Source of the DNA: Myxococcota bacterium
GTDB lineage: Bacteria; Myxococcota_A; UBA9160; PR03
DNA length: 23,448 nucleotides
Direction: 5' to 3'
Assembly: GCA_030066475.1 (NCBI GenBank)
Contig: JASJBO010000014.1
Span: 1-23,448, forward strand
This document shows positions 14,307-21,946 of this stretch, piece by piece; the stretch's first letter is position 1, and the number at the start of each line of letters is the position of its first letter. A program made the position numbers and the translations under genes. Under the pieces are notes generated by a model. The model made no database searches. It was not told the origin of the DNA and saw only the letters and a list, made by a program, of their open reading frames with translations.

Positions 14307-15155
14307 TCAGGCGTCCGGCTCGGTCGGCGTTCCCACGAAGGGCTTCAGCTCGCGGACTCCCAGAGCGGCCGCCAGCCGCCCCTCGCGCACCGAGCGCGGC
14401 AGGAGCCGCAGCGCGCGCAGCAGGCCCAGGCCGCCGCCCGCGCGGACGGTGAGCGGCGGCTTCGGTCGCAGCACCGCGTCGACGACTTGGCGCGCGAAGT
14501 CCTCGGCGGGCATCGGGCCCCTCGTCTGGGAGGCCTGGGAGCGCTGCTCGATCGCGTCCGCGATCGGAGCGTAGTGGGGCGTGCGGGCATGCACGGGCGC
14601 CTTCTCCGCCACGTCCGAGCGGACCGCCCCGGGCTGCACCACGATCACGTCGATGCCCCAGGGCGAGACCTCCATCCGCAGCGCCTCGGAGATGACGTGC
14701 AGCCCCGCCTTGGCGCCGGCATAGGCGCCGACCCAGGGCGTGGGGACGACGCCCACGATGCTGCCCACGTTGACGATGCGCCCGGAGCGCTGCTTCGCCA
14801 TCGTAGGGAACACCGCCTGCACGACGGCGAGGGGCCCGAGCAGGTTGGTGTCGACCATGCGCCGGACGTCGCCCAGCGGGATCTCGGCCAGCGGACCGAA
14901 CAGGCTCATGCCGGCGTTGTTGACGAGCACGTCGATGCGTCCGGCCCGCTCGAGGACGCAGGCGACGGCGTCGCGAATCGAGCCCGCGTCGGTCACGTCG
15001 AGGGAGACCGCCTCGAAGCCCTCCTTGCGAAGCGCCTCCACGGCCTCCTCGCGGCGCGCGGTCGCGAAGCAGCGGTGCCCGCGCCGCGCGAACTCCACGG
15101 CCAGGGCGTGTCCGATCCCCGAAGAGCAGCCCGTGATCAGGACGACCTGTTCCAT
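14307..15155 (-). CDS. Classical short-chain dehydrogenase/reductase
   Basis: 282 residues. TGCSSGIG (8-15), SLDVTD (51-56), NNAG (79-82), Ser132 in VGSIVGV and Y145-x3-K149 (YAGAK) give a full classical SDR active site. TARREE (32-37) after the second strand suggests NADP(H). PGAVRSDVAEKAP is the substrate loop, and a C-terminal tail with LLRALRLLPRSV is amphipathic, consistent with hydrophobic substrates or membrane contact. GAGGT five bases before the ATG supports the start. It follows the DUF3313-like gene by 58 bases and precedes the OleD-like gene by 37 bases on the same strand. Confidence 0.88.
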   Translation of the reverse strand: MEQVVLITGCSSGIGHALAVEFARRGHRCFATARREEAVEALRKEGFEAVSLDVTDAGSIRDAVACVLERAGRIDVLVNNAGMSLFGPLAEIPLGDVRRMVDTNLLGPLAVVQAVFPTMAKQRSGRIVNVGSIVGVVPTPWVGAYAGAKAGLHVISEALRMEVSPWGIDVIVVQPGAVRSDVAEKAPVHARTPHYAPIADAIEQRSQASQTRGPMPAEDFARQVVDAVLRPKPPLTVRAGGGLGLLRALRLLPRSVREGRLAAALGVRELKPFVGTPTEPDA

Positions 15156-15213
15156 CCGCTACCTCGTCGCCGCTGCCGCCATCGGGAGAGCCCCAGGCGC
15201 TCCTTCCCGCGGG

Positions 15214-15930
15214 CTAGCCCTTCTGCTGAACCCCCTGGCGGACCAGGAATTCCTGGACCCGCTCCGCCCAGAAGTCTGCGGCCGCCTTGACGTCGCCCCA
15301 GGTGGTGAAGGTGCGGCCGGGGCTGACCAGGAAGAACACCTTCGTGCCGGCGCGCTCGTCGACGGCCGCAGCGAGCCGCCTCCGCGTGACCGCGTCCCGG
15401 AGGTCGATCTCCACCGTCGCCGTCCCGACCAGCGCCGCGACGTCGGTCGTCAGGGCGCCCAGGGCGCCCAGCATGACCGTCCCCGGGTGGATCGACGTGA
15501 TCGCGCGCAGCGGCACTTTGGCCCCTTCGGCCTGGGTCAGCGCCGCCCGGAGGTACAGGTCGTTCTCACCCGGGCGGTCGACGAGCTCGAACTTCTCGCC
15601 GATCTTCTCGTGGAGCGCCTCGTAGAGCACCTGGGTCAGCTTCTCCTGGTCCTTCGGCTTGAGCTTCGCCGTCTGCTCGTTCCCCCACAGCGTCACGCTG
15701 CTGATGTGGACCGCGTCGAAGCGGGACCACTTCGTGTCGGGGGCGATGTAGACCTTGCGCTCTTCGTAGTCGTCGCGGCTCTCGAGCTTCGAGTAGTCGC
15801 CCAGGAAGCCGGATTCCGCGGGCTCGGCGCGCCGTCCCCGCGTCGCGGGGCAGCCGACCAGCGCGATCGACACGAGAACGCCGGTGACGGCGAGGACGAA
15901 GCGAACTCGAGGGGTGGGTGCTCCGGACAT
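15214..15930 (-). CDS. DUF3313-like lipoprotein
   Basis: 238 residues. A membrane-spanning signal (10-24) ends in the lipobox A-L-V-G-C (23-27, Cys27), predicting a lipoprotein. The mature start SGFLGDYSKLE (40-50) is the signature I associate with DUF3313 outer-membrane-associated lipoproteins of unknown function. The middle (VYIAPDTKWSRFDAVHISSV) and a Gly/Ala-rich hydrophobic stretch near 145-175 also fit that family. GGAGGG with a spacing of 4 supports the ATG at 15930. A tandem 9-base duplication at 15451-15470 encodes an LGALGAL repeat inside the hydrophobic stretch. First gene of the minus-strand set 15930-13286; the envelope role is inferred from the lipobox only. Confidence 0.8.
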   Translation of the reverse strand: MSGAPTPRVRFVLAVTGVLVSIALVGCPATRGRRAEPAESGFLGDYSKLESRDDYEERKVYIAPDTKWSRFDAVHISSVTLWGNEQTAKLKPKDQEKLTQVLYEALHEKIGEKFELVDRPGENDLYLRAALTQAEGAKVPLRAITSIHPGTVMLGALGALTTDVAALVGTATVEIDLRDAVTRRRLAAAVDERAGTKVFFLVSPGRTFTTWGDVKAAADFWAERVQEFLVRQGVQQKG

Positions 15931-16012
15931 ACGACCCTCCGCGGTGCCTCCCGGGTGGGCGTGGATACCCCATGTGGGCGCACGCGGCCAGTGAGCGCGA
16001 GCCGGCCGGCGC

Positions 16013-18001
16013 TCAGCCGCCCTCGGCGGAGACCCGTCGGAAGACCAGGAGCGTTCGGTCGCGCTCGGCGTGCGGGGCATCGGTGAACGCGTCGAGGGCG
16101 GCCCCGATGCCGCGCGCGAGGGTCTCGGCGTCGGCGTCCCGGTGCCTGCGCACGGCCGCCTCCAGCCCTTCGCGGCCGAAGCACGCCCGCTCGGGAGAGA
16201 GCGCCCGCAGCACGCTCTCGGTCGCGAGCAGAACGCTGTCGCCATGCTCGAGCGCGATCCGGACGGGCGCGGGACCGGCTGGAACCCAGGTGAAGGTCTC
16301 GGCCGCTGCCGAGAAGTGGACCACGGGACAGCCGGGTTCCGTCAGCACCGCAAGGCTGGAGTCGGCCCCGTCCAGCTCCGCCACGCAGAGCGCGAAGGCT
16401 CGCAGCTCCGGCCGTCTCGCGACGTGCGTGCCGATCTGTCGGGCCTGCTCCTCGAGGGTCGCGTCGAGGCGAACGCCCGCCTGGAAGGCACTCTGCACGC
16501 GCTCGGCCTCGCAGCTCGCCGCGATGCCCTCGCCCGGGACGACGGCGAGCAGCAGGCACAGTCGCGTCTCGGAGCCGGGACGCGCTGCGGCGTCGAAGAC
16601 GCTGCCACCCACCGCCTCCGAGCACTGGTCGAGCACGCCGAGCTGGAAGCCCGCCGGCACGCTGGCCGAGACGAGCTTCGCCTCGGCCCGCATCGCGCGC
16701 GCGATCAGCAGGTCTTCGCGGCGCGACGAGATCGCTTCCAGGGAGCCTCGCAGCTGCTCCTGCGCCTGGGCGAGCATCTGGATCTCCTCGATCGGGGTGT
16801 CGACCTCGCCGCCCTGCTCGAAGTTGAGTCCCGCCATGCGCTCGGTCTGGCCCACGAGGTCCTCGATCGAGCTCGCGTACTGGTGCGAGACCCGGGAGAT
16901 GCGCCAGACGGCGAACACGGCCATCAGCACCATCGCGGCGAGCACCCCGGCCGCGAGACCCTCGACGGCGCCCACCAGCTCGTTCTGGGGGACGATCGCG
17001 ACGATGAGGACGCCGGCCGGGTTGCCGTAGCGCGCAGCGGCACCCCACCAGCGATCGTCCCCGCTCTGGAAGCTGCGGGGCTTGAGCCGGCTGTCGCTGG
17101 CGTCGCCGGCCATCGCGTCGAGGTAGTCGACGAGGGCGCCCCCCACGGCGCTGGCCGGGGCCATGAGATAGCGCTCGAGCGCCTCTTCCCGCGTCGCCAC
17201 GAGGCCCGCGGGCAGACCGACCACGGCCAGCTCCGGGCCGTCCTCTTCGCCGTACAGCACGGCCACGCTGCCGGACTGCGCGAGTCTCAGCCCCATGGTG
17301 AACGTCGAGATGTCGCGCAGCAGCACGTCGATGGTGATCACGCCGGTCGAGCCATCCGGCGCCTCGAAGGCCGCGCTGGCGGTCACGCCGGGCTGCCCGG
17401 TGTTGTGCGCGGAGAACTCGTAGGGGTGGGTCCAGTGCGGCGCCTCGGACGGCGACGCGGACCGGCCGCCTGCCGCCGGCCGGCCCGCGAGGGCACCCGC
17501 AAACCACGGCCGCGTGCGCGCGTCGTAGCCCCCGTCCTCCCACTCCGTCCGGATCTCCGGCTCGGCGTCGGTCCACCGGCTCACCAGCACGCGCTCCGGG
17601 TGCTGGCTCGGATCGGACAGGAGGCGCATCCATCCCGTCGCGGTCCGGTTCAGGGTGTAGGAGCGTCCGTCCTCGAGCCCCACGGTCGCCCCCGACAGGG
17701 GCTTCACCGTGGCGAGAAGCGACATGAAGTAGCGGTCGAGCGCCTCGGGATCGCTCGGGTCCGCGCCGGCGCTGCTGAAGTAGCGCGCGCCCATCAGGAC
17801 CAGCTCGCCGATCGGCTCGAAGAAGCGCTGGATGATGGCGTGGGTGTCGGAGACGGCGCGGTCGGTGAGCTCGGCCGCGAGGCGCTCCTCGGTGCGCTCG
17901 ATGTGGAAGGCCGCGATCCCGAGGAACGGCACGACCAGGATGATCAGACTGCCGGCCAGGTTCCGGAACAGGCTCCGCCGGAATGTGATCGAGTGCCCCA
18001 T
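16013..18001 (-). CDS. dCache sensor with degenerate SpoIIE/PP2C-like output domain
   Basis: 662 residues. Topology: membrane helix at 13-32, large extracytoplasmic region (33-345) with the dCache hallmark YDARTRPWF (159-167), second membrane helix at 346-366, HAMP-like and coiled region (367-445), and a C-terminal domain (446-662) with the outline of SpoIIE/RsbU phosphatases. The metal-binding Asp positions are mostly lost: GGD is GGS (465-467), GDVSGKG is AVVPGEG (486-492), the TDG motif is TES (594-596), and the final DD-x-T is RDRT (647-650). D470 is kept. It therefore probably lacks protein phosphatase activity and may act as a binding or scaffold module. Ligand is unknown; dCache domains bind small molecules such as amino acids or organic acids. 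GGAAGG directly precedes the ATG. Divergent from the LCAT-family gene with 54 bases between. Confidence 0.83.
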   Translation of the reverse strand: MGHSITFRRSLFRNLAGSLIILVVPFLGIAAFHIERTEERLAAELTDRAVSDTHAIIQRFFEPIGELVLMGARYFSSAGADPSDPEALDRYFMSLLATVKPLSGATVGLEDGRSYTLNRTATGWMRLLSDPSQHPERVLVSRWTDAEPEIRTEWEDGGYDARTRPWFAGALAGRPAAGGRSASPSEAPHWTHPYEFSAHNTGQPGVTASAAFEAPDGSTGVITIDVLLRDISTFTMGLRLAQSGSVAVLYGEEDGPELAVVGLPAGLVATREEALERYLMAPASAVGGALVDYLDAMAGDASDSRLKPRSFQSGDDRWWGAAARYGNPAGVLIVAIVPQNELVGAVEGLAAGVLAAMVLMAVFAVWRISRVSHQYASSIEDLVGQTERMAGLNFEQGGEVDTPIEEIQMLAQAQEQLRGSLEAISSRREDLLIARAMRAEAKLVSASVPAGFQLGVLDQCSEAVGGSVFDAAARPGSETRLCLLLAVVPGEGIAASCEAERVQSAFQAGVRLDATLEEQARQIGTHVARRPELRAFALCVAELDGADSSLAVLTEPGCPVVHFSAAAETFTWVPAGPAPVRIALEHGDSVLLATESVLRALSPERACFGREGLEAAVRRHRDADAETLARGIGAALDAFTDAPHAERDRTLLVFRRVSAEGG

Positions 18002-18055
18002 GCCTTCCGTCCAGCGCGAGTGTAACCTCGGCTGCGCGAGCGCGCAGGAGGGTCG

Positions 18056-19498
18056 GTGGAGCGCGTCGAACGAGAAGAGGGCCGGCGGGGAGAGGTCGGA
18101 CTGCTGCGTCGCCTCCGCGACCGCGTCCTGCGCGGGCGCGCCCAGGTCGATCCGGCCGACATCGCGGGGCTCTACGATCGCTCGGCGCGCGAGGGCCTCG
18201 CGCGGCGCAACCCGTTGATCGTGATTCCGGGAATCATGGGCTCGCACCTGATCGACCCGGAGACCGAGCGGCCCGTCTGGGGTGACTTTCGCGACCGTTT
18301 CGCGCGACCGTGGAAGGCCGGCGACGCGGGCGTCATCGGCCTGCCCATGGAGCTGGGCGCGCCCCTCGACCGGCTCCAGGGCGTCGCCCAGGCGGCCGGA
18401 TCGCTCTCCAGCATCTGGGGGAGCATCGGCGGCCTGCAGGTGGAGCTGCGCCTCTACAGCGGCGGGCTGTCGAAGCTCGGCGTGGGCAGCTTCCGGGGGA
18501 GCTACGGCTCGCGCTCCCGGCACGAGCCGGACTGGGCCGACGAAGCGCGGGCCACGTCCTTCCAGTTTCCCTACGACTGGCGCCGGAGCCTGGACGAGAC
18601 GGCCGGGCGGCTGCTCGAGTTCATGCGGCTGGCGTCGCGCTTCGTGCAGGCAAAGCGGGGCACGAGCGATCCGGTGAAGTTCGACGTGGTGGCGCACTCG
18701 ATGGGCGGGCTCGTGCTGCGCTACTTCCTGCGCTACGGCGGCCAGCGCCTGCCCTACGACGGCTCGCTCCCCGTGCTCGACTGGTCGGGTGCCGCGTTCG
18801 TCGACTCGGCCATCCTGGTCGGCACGCCCAACGGCGGCTCGCTGCGGGTCCTCGACCGCCTGGTCTCGGGCCTGCCGGGCAACCCGATCCACCCCCACTA
18901 CGAGCCCACCATCACGGGCACCATGCCCTCGCTCTACCAGCTGATTCCCCGCACCCGCCACCGGCCCTTCGTGATGGAAGGCGGCGGCCCGGAGCCGGAC
19001 TGCCTCGACGCCTCGTTCTGGAGGCACATGCGCTGGGGGCTCGCCGACCCGGACCGCGCGGAGGCCCTGGCGACGCTGCTGCCCGGCGTCGAGTCGGCGG
19101 CCGAGCGGACGGACATCGCGCTCGAGCACCAGGAGAAGTGCCTGAGCAGCGCCCGGGCGCTGTTCCGCGCGCTCGACGAGCCCGCCGAGCGCCCCGACTC
19201 GCTCTCGCTCCACCTGGTGGTCGGCGACGCCCACAAGACCGTCATGACGGGGACGGGAGTCGCGGGGGACGGGCGCATCCGGGTGGTGCGGAAGGCCCCG
19301 GGCGACGGCGTGGTGCTCCGCTCCAGCGCGCTGCTCGACGACCGGGTGGGCGGCGACTGGGAGCCGCGCCTGCGCACGCCCCTGCAATGGAACGGCGTGA
19401 CCTTCATCCGCAGCGACCACATGAAGCTGATCGACGACCCGGTCTTCATCGACAACGCGCTGTTCTTCCTGCTGGAGCAGCCGCGAGCGCGCTGGTGA
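18056..19498 (+). CDS. LCAT-family lipase/acyltransferase (alpha/beta hydrolase)
   Basis: 480 residues. IPGIMGSHL (58-66) is the lid/oxyanion region of lecithin:cholesterol acyltransferase and PDAT-type enzymes, FPYDWR (171-176) is the family hexamer, AHSMGG (213-218) gives nucleophile Ser215, Asp417 lies in PGDGVV and His455 in SDHMK, so the triad Ser-Asp-His is complete. Members cleave an acyl chain from phospholipid and pass it to water or an alcohol. No signal peptide or lipobox is seen, so it is likely cytoplasmic or membrane-peripheral. GTG at 18056 is supported by AGGAGGG (18046-18052). The stop codon overlaps the GTG of the following acyltransferase (GTGA), implying translational coupling of a deacylating and a reacylating enzyme. 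Confidence 0.9.
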   Translation: MERVEREEGRRGEVGLLRRLRDRVLRGRAQVDPADIAGLYDRSAREGLARRNPLIVIPGIMGSHLIDPETERPVWGDFRDRFARPWKAGDAGVIGLPMELGAPLDRLQGVAQAAGSLSSIWGSIGGLQVELRLYSGGLSKLGVGSFRGSYGSRSRHEPDWADEARATSFQFPYDWRRSLDETAGRLLEFMRLASRFVQAKRGTSDPVKFDVVAHSMGGLVLRYFLRYGGQRLPYDGSLPVLDWSGAAFVDSAILVGTPNGGSLRVLDRLVSGLPGNPIHPHYEPTITGTMPSLYQLIPRTRHRPFVMEGGGPEPDCLDASFWRHMRWGLADPDRAEALATLLPGVESAAERTDIALEHQEKCLSSARALFRALDEPAERPDSLSLHLVVGDAHKTVMTGTGVAGDGRIRVVRKAPGDGVVLRSSALLDDRVGGDWEPRLRTPLQWNGVTFIRSDHMKLIDDPVFIDNALFFLLEQPRARW

Positions 19499-20850
19499 CG
19501 CGGGGCGAGGCGCCTCGCCCCGGCGCGATGCGACGCCTCGCCGACGGCGCGGCCCGCTCCCTCGCGCGGCTGGCCCTGCGCGTCTTCTTCCGCGAGGTGG
19601 AGATCCTCGGACTCGAGAACGTGCCGAAGCAGGGACCGGTCCTCTTCGTCGCGAACCACGGCAACGGCCTGGTCGACCCCGTGATCCTCGTGGCGCTGCT
19701 GCCCCGGATGCCGCGTTTCCTGGCCAAGCACACGCTGTGGCGGAACCCGGGCGTCCTGCCGCTGCTGGCGCTCGGCGGCGCGCTGCCGGTCTACCGGGCG
19801 AAGGAGGGCGACACCTCCCGCAACCAGGAGACGTTCGCGCGCTGCTACGACGAGCTGGAGGCTGGCGGCGCGGTCGCGATCTTTCCCGAAGGCATCAGCC
19901 ACGACGAGCCCAGCGTCCAGCCGCTCCGCACGGGAGCGGCCCGGATCGCCCGCGGGGCCGCCGAGCGCCTCGAGGAGCCGGTCGCCGTGCTGCCGGTCGG
20001 ACTCACCTTCGACGCCAAGGCGACGTTCCGCTCGCGTCTGCTGGCGGCGGTGGGAGAGCCGCTCGCGATCGAGGCCGGTGCGGACGACGCGGAAGCCGTC
20101 CGCCGCACCACCGAGCAGATCCTCGCCGCGCTGCGCGAGGTCACGCTCAACGTCTCCTCCTGGGACGCGGCCCGACTGGTCGAGCGCGCGGCCGACCTGG
20201 TCGCCGACGAGTCGACGCGCGCCCTGCCCGGCCGCTCGCAGCTCAGCGAGCGGTTCTCGCTGCGACACGCGCTGGGCGCGCGCCACGAGGAGGTTCGCGC
20301 CCGGTACCCGGCGGAGCTGGCGCGGATCGAGGCGATGTCGCTGCGCTACGAGGGCATGCTCGAGGCGCTGGGCCTGCGCGACGACCACGTCCTCGCCGAG
20401 TATCCCTGGAGGCACGCGCTCGGCTACGTGGGCCTCCGGCTCCCGCTGCTGGTGCTGCTGCTGCCCGTCGCGGTCGTGGGCACGCTGCTCAACTACCTGC
20501 CCTATCGCGTGCCGGGCTGGGTGGCCTCCTGGTGGGAGGATCAGCGCGACCAGCCCGCGAGCTACAAGCTCATCACCGGGCTGTTCCTGTTCCCGCTCAC
20601 CTGGGCCCTCGAGATCCTCGCCGCGGGCCACTGGGGCGGCCCGCCCGCGGCGCTGGCCATGGCGGTGGTCGCACCCGTCAGCGGCTGGATCGCGCTGCGC
20701 TTCGCCGAGCGCAACCACAGCTTCTGGACCGAGCTGCGCGCCTACCTGACGCTCCGCCTCGCGCCGCGCCGCGCCGCCGCGCTGCGTTCGCTGCGCGGCG
20801 ACATGCGCGACCGGATCGTGGCGCTCGTCGACGCGACCTCGCCGGGCTAG
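19495..20850 (+). CDS. Membrane glycerol-3-phosphate/lysophospholipid acyltransferase
   Basis: 451 residues. N-terminal acyltransferase domain: NHGNGLVDP (54-62; His55 and Asp61 five residues apart, as in the Gpt2/Sct1-like NHPNSLLDP group), LPVYRAKEG (97-105) and FPEGISHDEPSVQPLRTGAA (130-149). The C-terminal half carries three hydrophobic segments (about 311-337, 358-378, 384-402). By family it acylates glycerol-3-phosphate or a lyso-lipid from acyl-CoA or acyl-ACP. Two starts are possible: GTG at 19495, overlapping the LCAT stop, or ATG at 19528 downstream of a perfect 22-bp palindrome (19501-19522). I list the GTG because of the overlap, but neither has a strong ribosome binding site, and the palindrome would make codons 3-10 if the GTG is used. 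Confidence 0.86.
   Translation: MTRGEAPRPGAMRRLADGAARSLARLALRVFFREVEILGLENVPKQGPVLFVANHGNGLVDPVILVALLPRMPRFLAKHTLWRNPGVLPLLALGGALPVYRAKEGDTSRNQETFARCYDELEAGGAVAIFPEGISHDEPSVQPLRTGAARIARGAAERLEEPVAVLPVGLTFDAKATFRSRLLAAVGEPLAIEAGADDAEAVRRTTEQILAALREVTLNVSSWDAARLVERAADLVADESTRALPGRSQLSERFSLRHALGARHEEVRARYPAELARIEAMSLRYEGMLEALGLRDDHVLAEYPWRHALGYVGLRLPLLVLLLPVAVVGTLLNYLPYRVPGWVASWWEDQRDQPASYKLITGLFLFPLTWALEILAAGHWGGPPAALAMAVVAPVSGWIALRFAERNHSFWTELRAYLTLRLAPRRAAALRSLRGDMRDRIVALVDATSPG
19501..19522. repeat. Perfect 22-bp palindrome at a gene junction
   Basis: The left half, CGGGGCGAGGC, is followed without a gap by its exact reverse complement. As RNA it can form a nine-pair G/C stem with a four-base loop. 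It starts 3 bases after the LCAT-family stop codon and ends 5 bases before the alternative ATG at 19528. There is no T tract, so it is not a classical terminator. It may act on translation of the acyltransferase or bind a protein as DNA. Confidence 0.6.
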
Positions 20851-20875
20851 CATCCGCAAACGGGGAGTCGGAACC

Positions 20876-21811
20876 GTGGAACCCGACAGGACCCTTCATC
20901 TCGTCGAGCCGAGCGGCGGCATCGGCGAAGCGCTCGAGAAGGTGCTGGCCGAGGACGGCATCGCCTTCCGCAGCTACCCGGACGCGGAGCGCTTCCTGGA
21001 GGACGGCCCGACCGGGGCGCTCGACGACGCCTGTCTGCTCGTCGAAGCCGAGCTGCCGGGAGCGAGCGGCGTGTCCCTGGTGAAGACCCTGCGCGAGCGC
21101 GGCGCGCGCGCGCCGATGATCGTCCTGACGGGAGCCTTCGACCGCGAGCTGCACGGGCGGGCGCTGGCCGCCGGTGCCACCGAGCTGCTCGAGCGGACGC
21201 TGATCACCGTGTTCCTGGCCCAGCGCCTCGCGCGGATCTGGCCCGCCACCGCGGCTCCTCGCGCGCGCCAGCCCGCGACGGTGGAGCTCGGCGACGGGAC
21301 GCCGGTCACCTTCCGCCAGATCTATCCCGAGGACGCGGACCTGGTGACCGAGTTCGTGGGCGGGCTCTCCGAGACGAGCCGCTACATGCGCTTCTTCACT
21401 AGCCTGCGAGAGCTGCCGCCGTCCGTGCTGAAGGACTTCACGAACCCCCGCTTCCCCGATACCTACGCCGTGATCGCGACCGCCGACGAGCCCGACGCGG
21501 ACGGGCAGGCGCGCGAGCGCGAGATCGGGGTGGCGCGCTACGTGAGCACGGGCGAACCGGGCACCGCCGAGTTCGCCCTCGTGGTCGCCGACGACTGGCA
21601 GCGCCGCGGCGTCGCGACCCGGCTGATGCGCCTGCTGACGACCGCGGCGGCGGTGGCGGGCATCGAGACCCTGGAAGGGCTGGTGCTGCGTCACAACGCG
21701 GGCATGCTGGAGCTCTGCCGCGGGCTGGGCTTCCTCCCGTCGGGAAGCAGCGGCGACCCGACCGTCGTGCGCGTGGCCCGGGAGCTGCGCGGTGGAGCGC
21801 CGGGCTCCTGA
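20876..21811 (+). CDS. Receiver-like domain fused to Pat-type GNAT acetyltransferase
   Basis: 311 residues. Residues 5-120 have the FixJ-type receiver layout: CLLVEAELPGASG (53-65) aligns with the usual CLVLDxRLPGxSG, so the phosphoacceptor Asp is Glu57; the acidic pocket DD is E11-P12, Thr85 (VLTG) is kept and the conserved Lys is Arg107. Residues 136-305 form a GNAT domain with the N-terminal segment (FRQIYPEDADLVTEF, SETSRYMRFF) seen in Pat/PatA-type protein lysine acetyltransferases and in GNAT tails of ADP-forming acetyl-CoA synthetases. The acetyl-CoA motif is VVADDWQRRGVATRLM (236-251, Q-x-x-G-x-A). GTG at 20876 follows GGGGAG. By family it would acetylate lysines of acyl-CoA synthetases; the target here is inference. 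Confidence 0.86.
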   Translation: MEPDRTLHLVEPSGGIGEALEKVLAEDGIAFRSYPDAERFLEDGPTGALDDACLLVEAELPGASGVSLVKTLRERGARAPMIVLTGAFDRELHGRALAAGATELLERTLITVFLAQRLARIWPATAAPRARQPATVELGDGTPVTFRQIYPEDADLVTEFVGGLSETSRYMRFFTSLRELPPSVLKDFTNPRFPDTYAVIATADEPDADGQAREREIGVARYVSTGEPGTAEFALVVADDWQRRGVATRLMRLLTTAAAVAGIETLEGLVLRHNAGMLELCRGLGFLPSGSSGDPTVVRVARELRGGAPGS

Positions 21812-21909
21812 AGCGCCGCGCTCGCCCACTCGCCGTGGGGAAGCCGGTGTGGCAGGAGCGAGGCCCGCGACCTAGCCTCCGACCAGGCCCTGGGCCGCAG
21901 TCGGCCGCG

Positions 21910-21932
21910 GGGTCGAGTCCATCCTCGAACCC
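21910..21932 (+). promoter_or_regulatory. Small hairpin just before the GH3 ribosome binding site
   Basis: GGG-TCGAG (21910-21917) pairs with CTCGA-A-CCC (21924-21932) with one bulged A and a six-base loop. It ends one base before AGAGGAG, so it could affect ribosome access to the GH3 gene. The rest of the 135-base gap after 21811 shows no gene or clear promoter. Confidence 0.25.
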
Positions 21933-21946
21933 AGAGGAGCCGATCC

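Noticed and set aside
13364..14452. Plus-strand open frame of 362 codons
   Set aside because: Antisense to the OleD-like reductase.
15451..15470. Tandem repeat AGGGCGCCC x2
   Set aside because: Lies inside the DUF3313-like coding region and simply encodes a Leu-Gly-Ala duplication; too short for a repeat element.
16070..18025. Plus-strand open frame of 651 codons
   Set aside because: Antisense to the dCache sensor, with no domain.
18934..20859. Minus-strand open frame of 641 codons
   Set aside because: Antisense to the LCAT-family and acyltransferase genes, whose catalytic motifs are complete.
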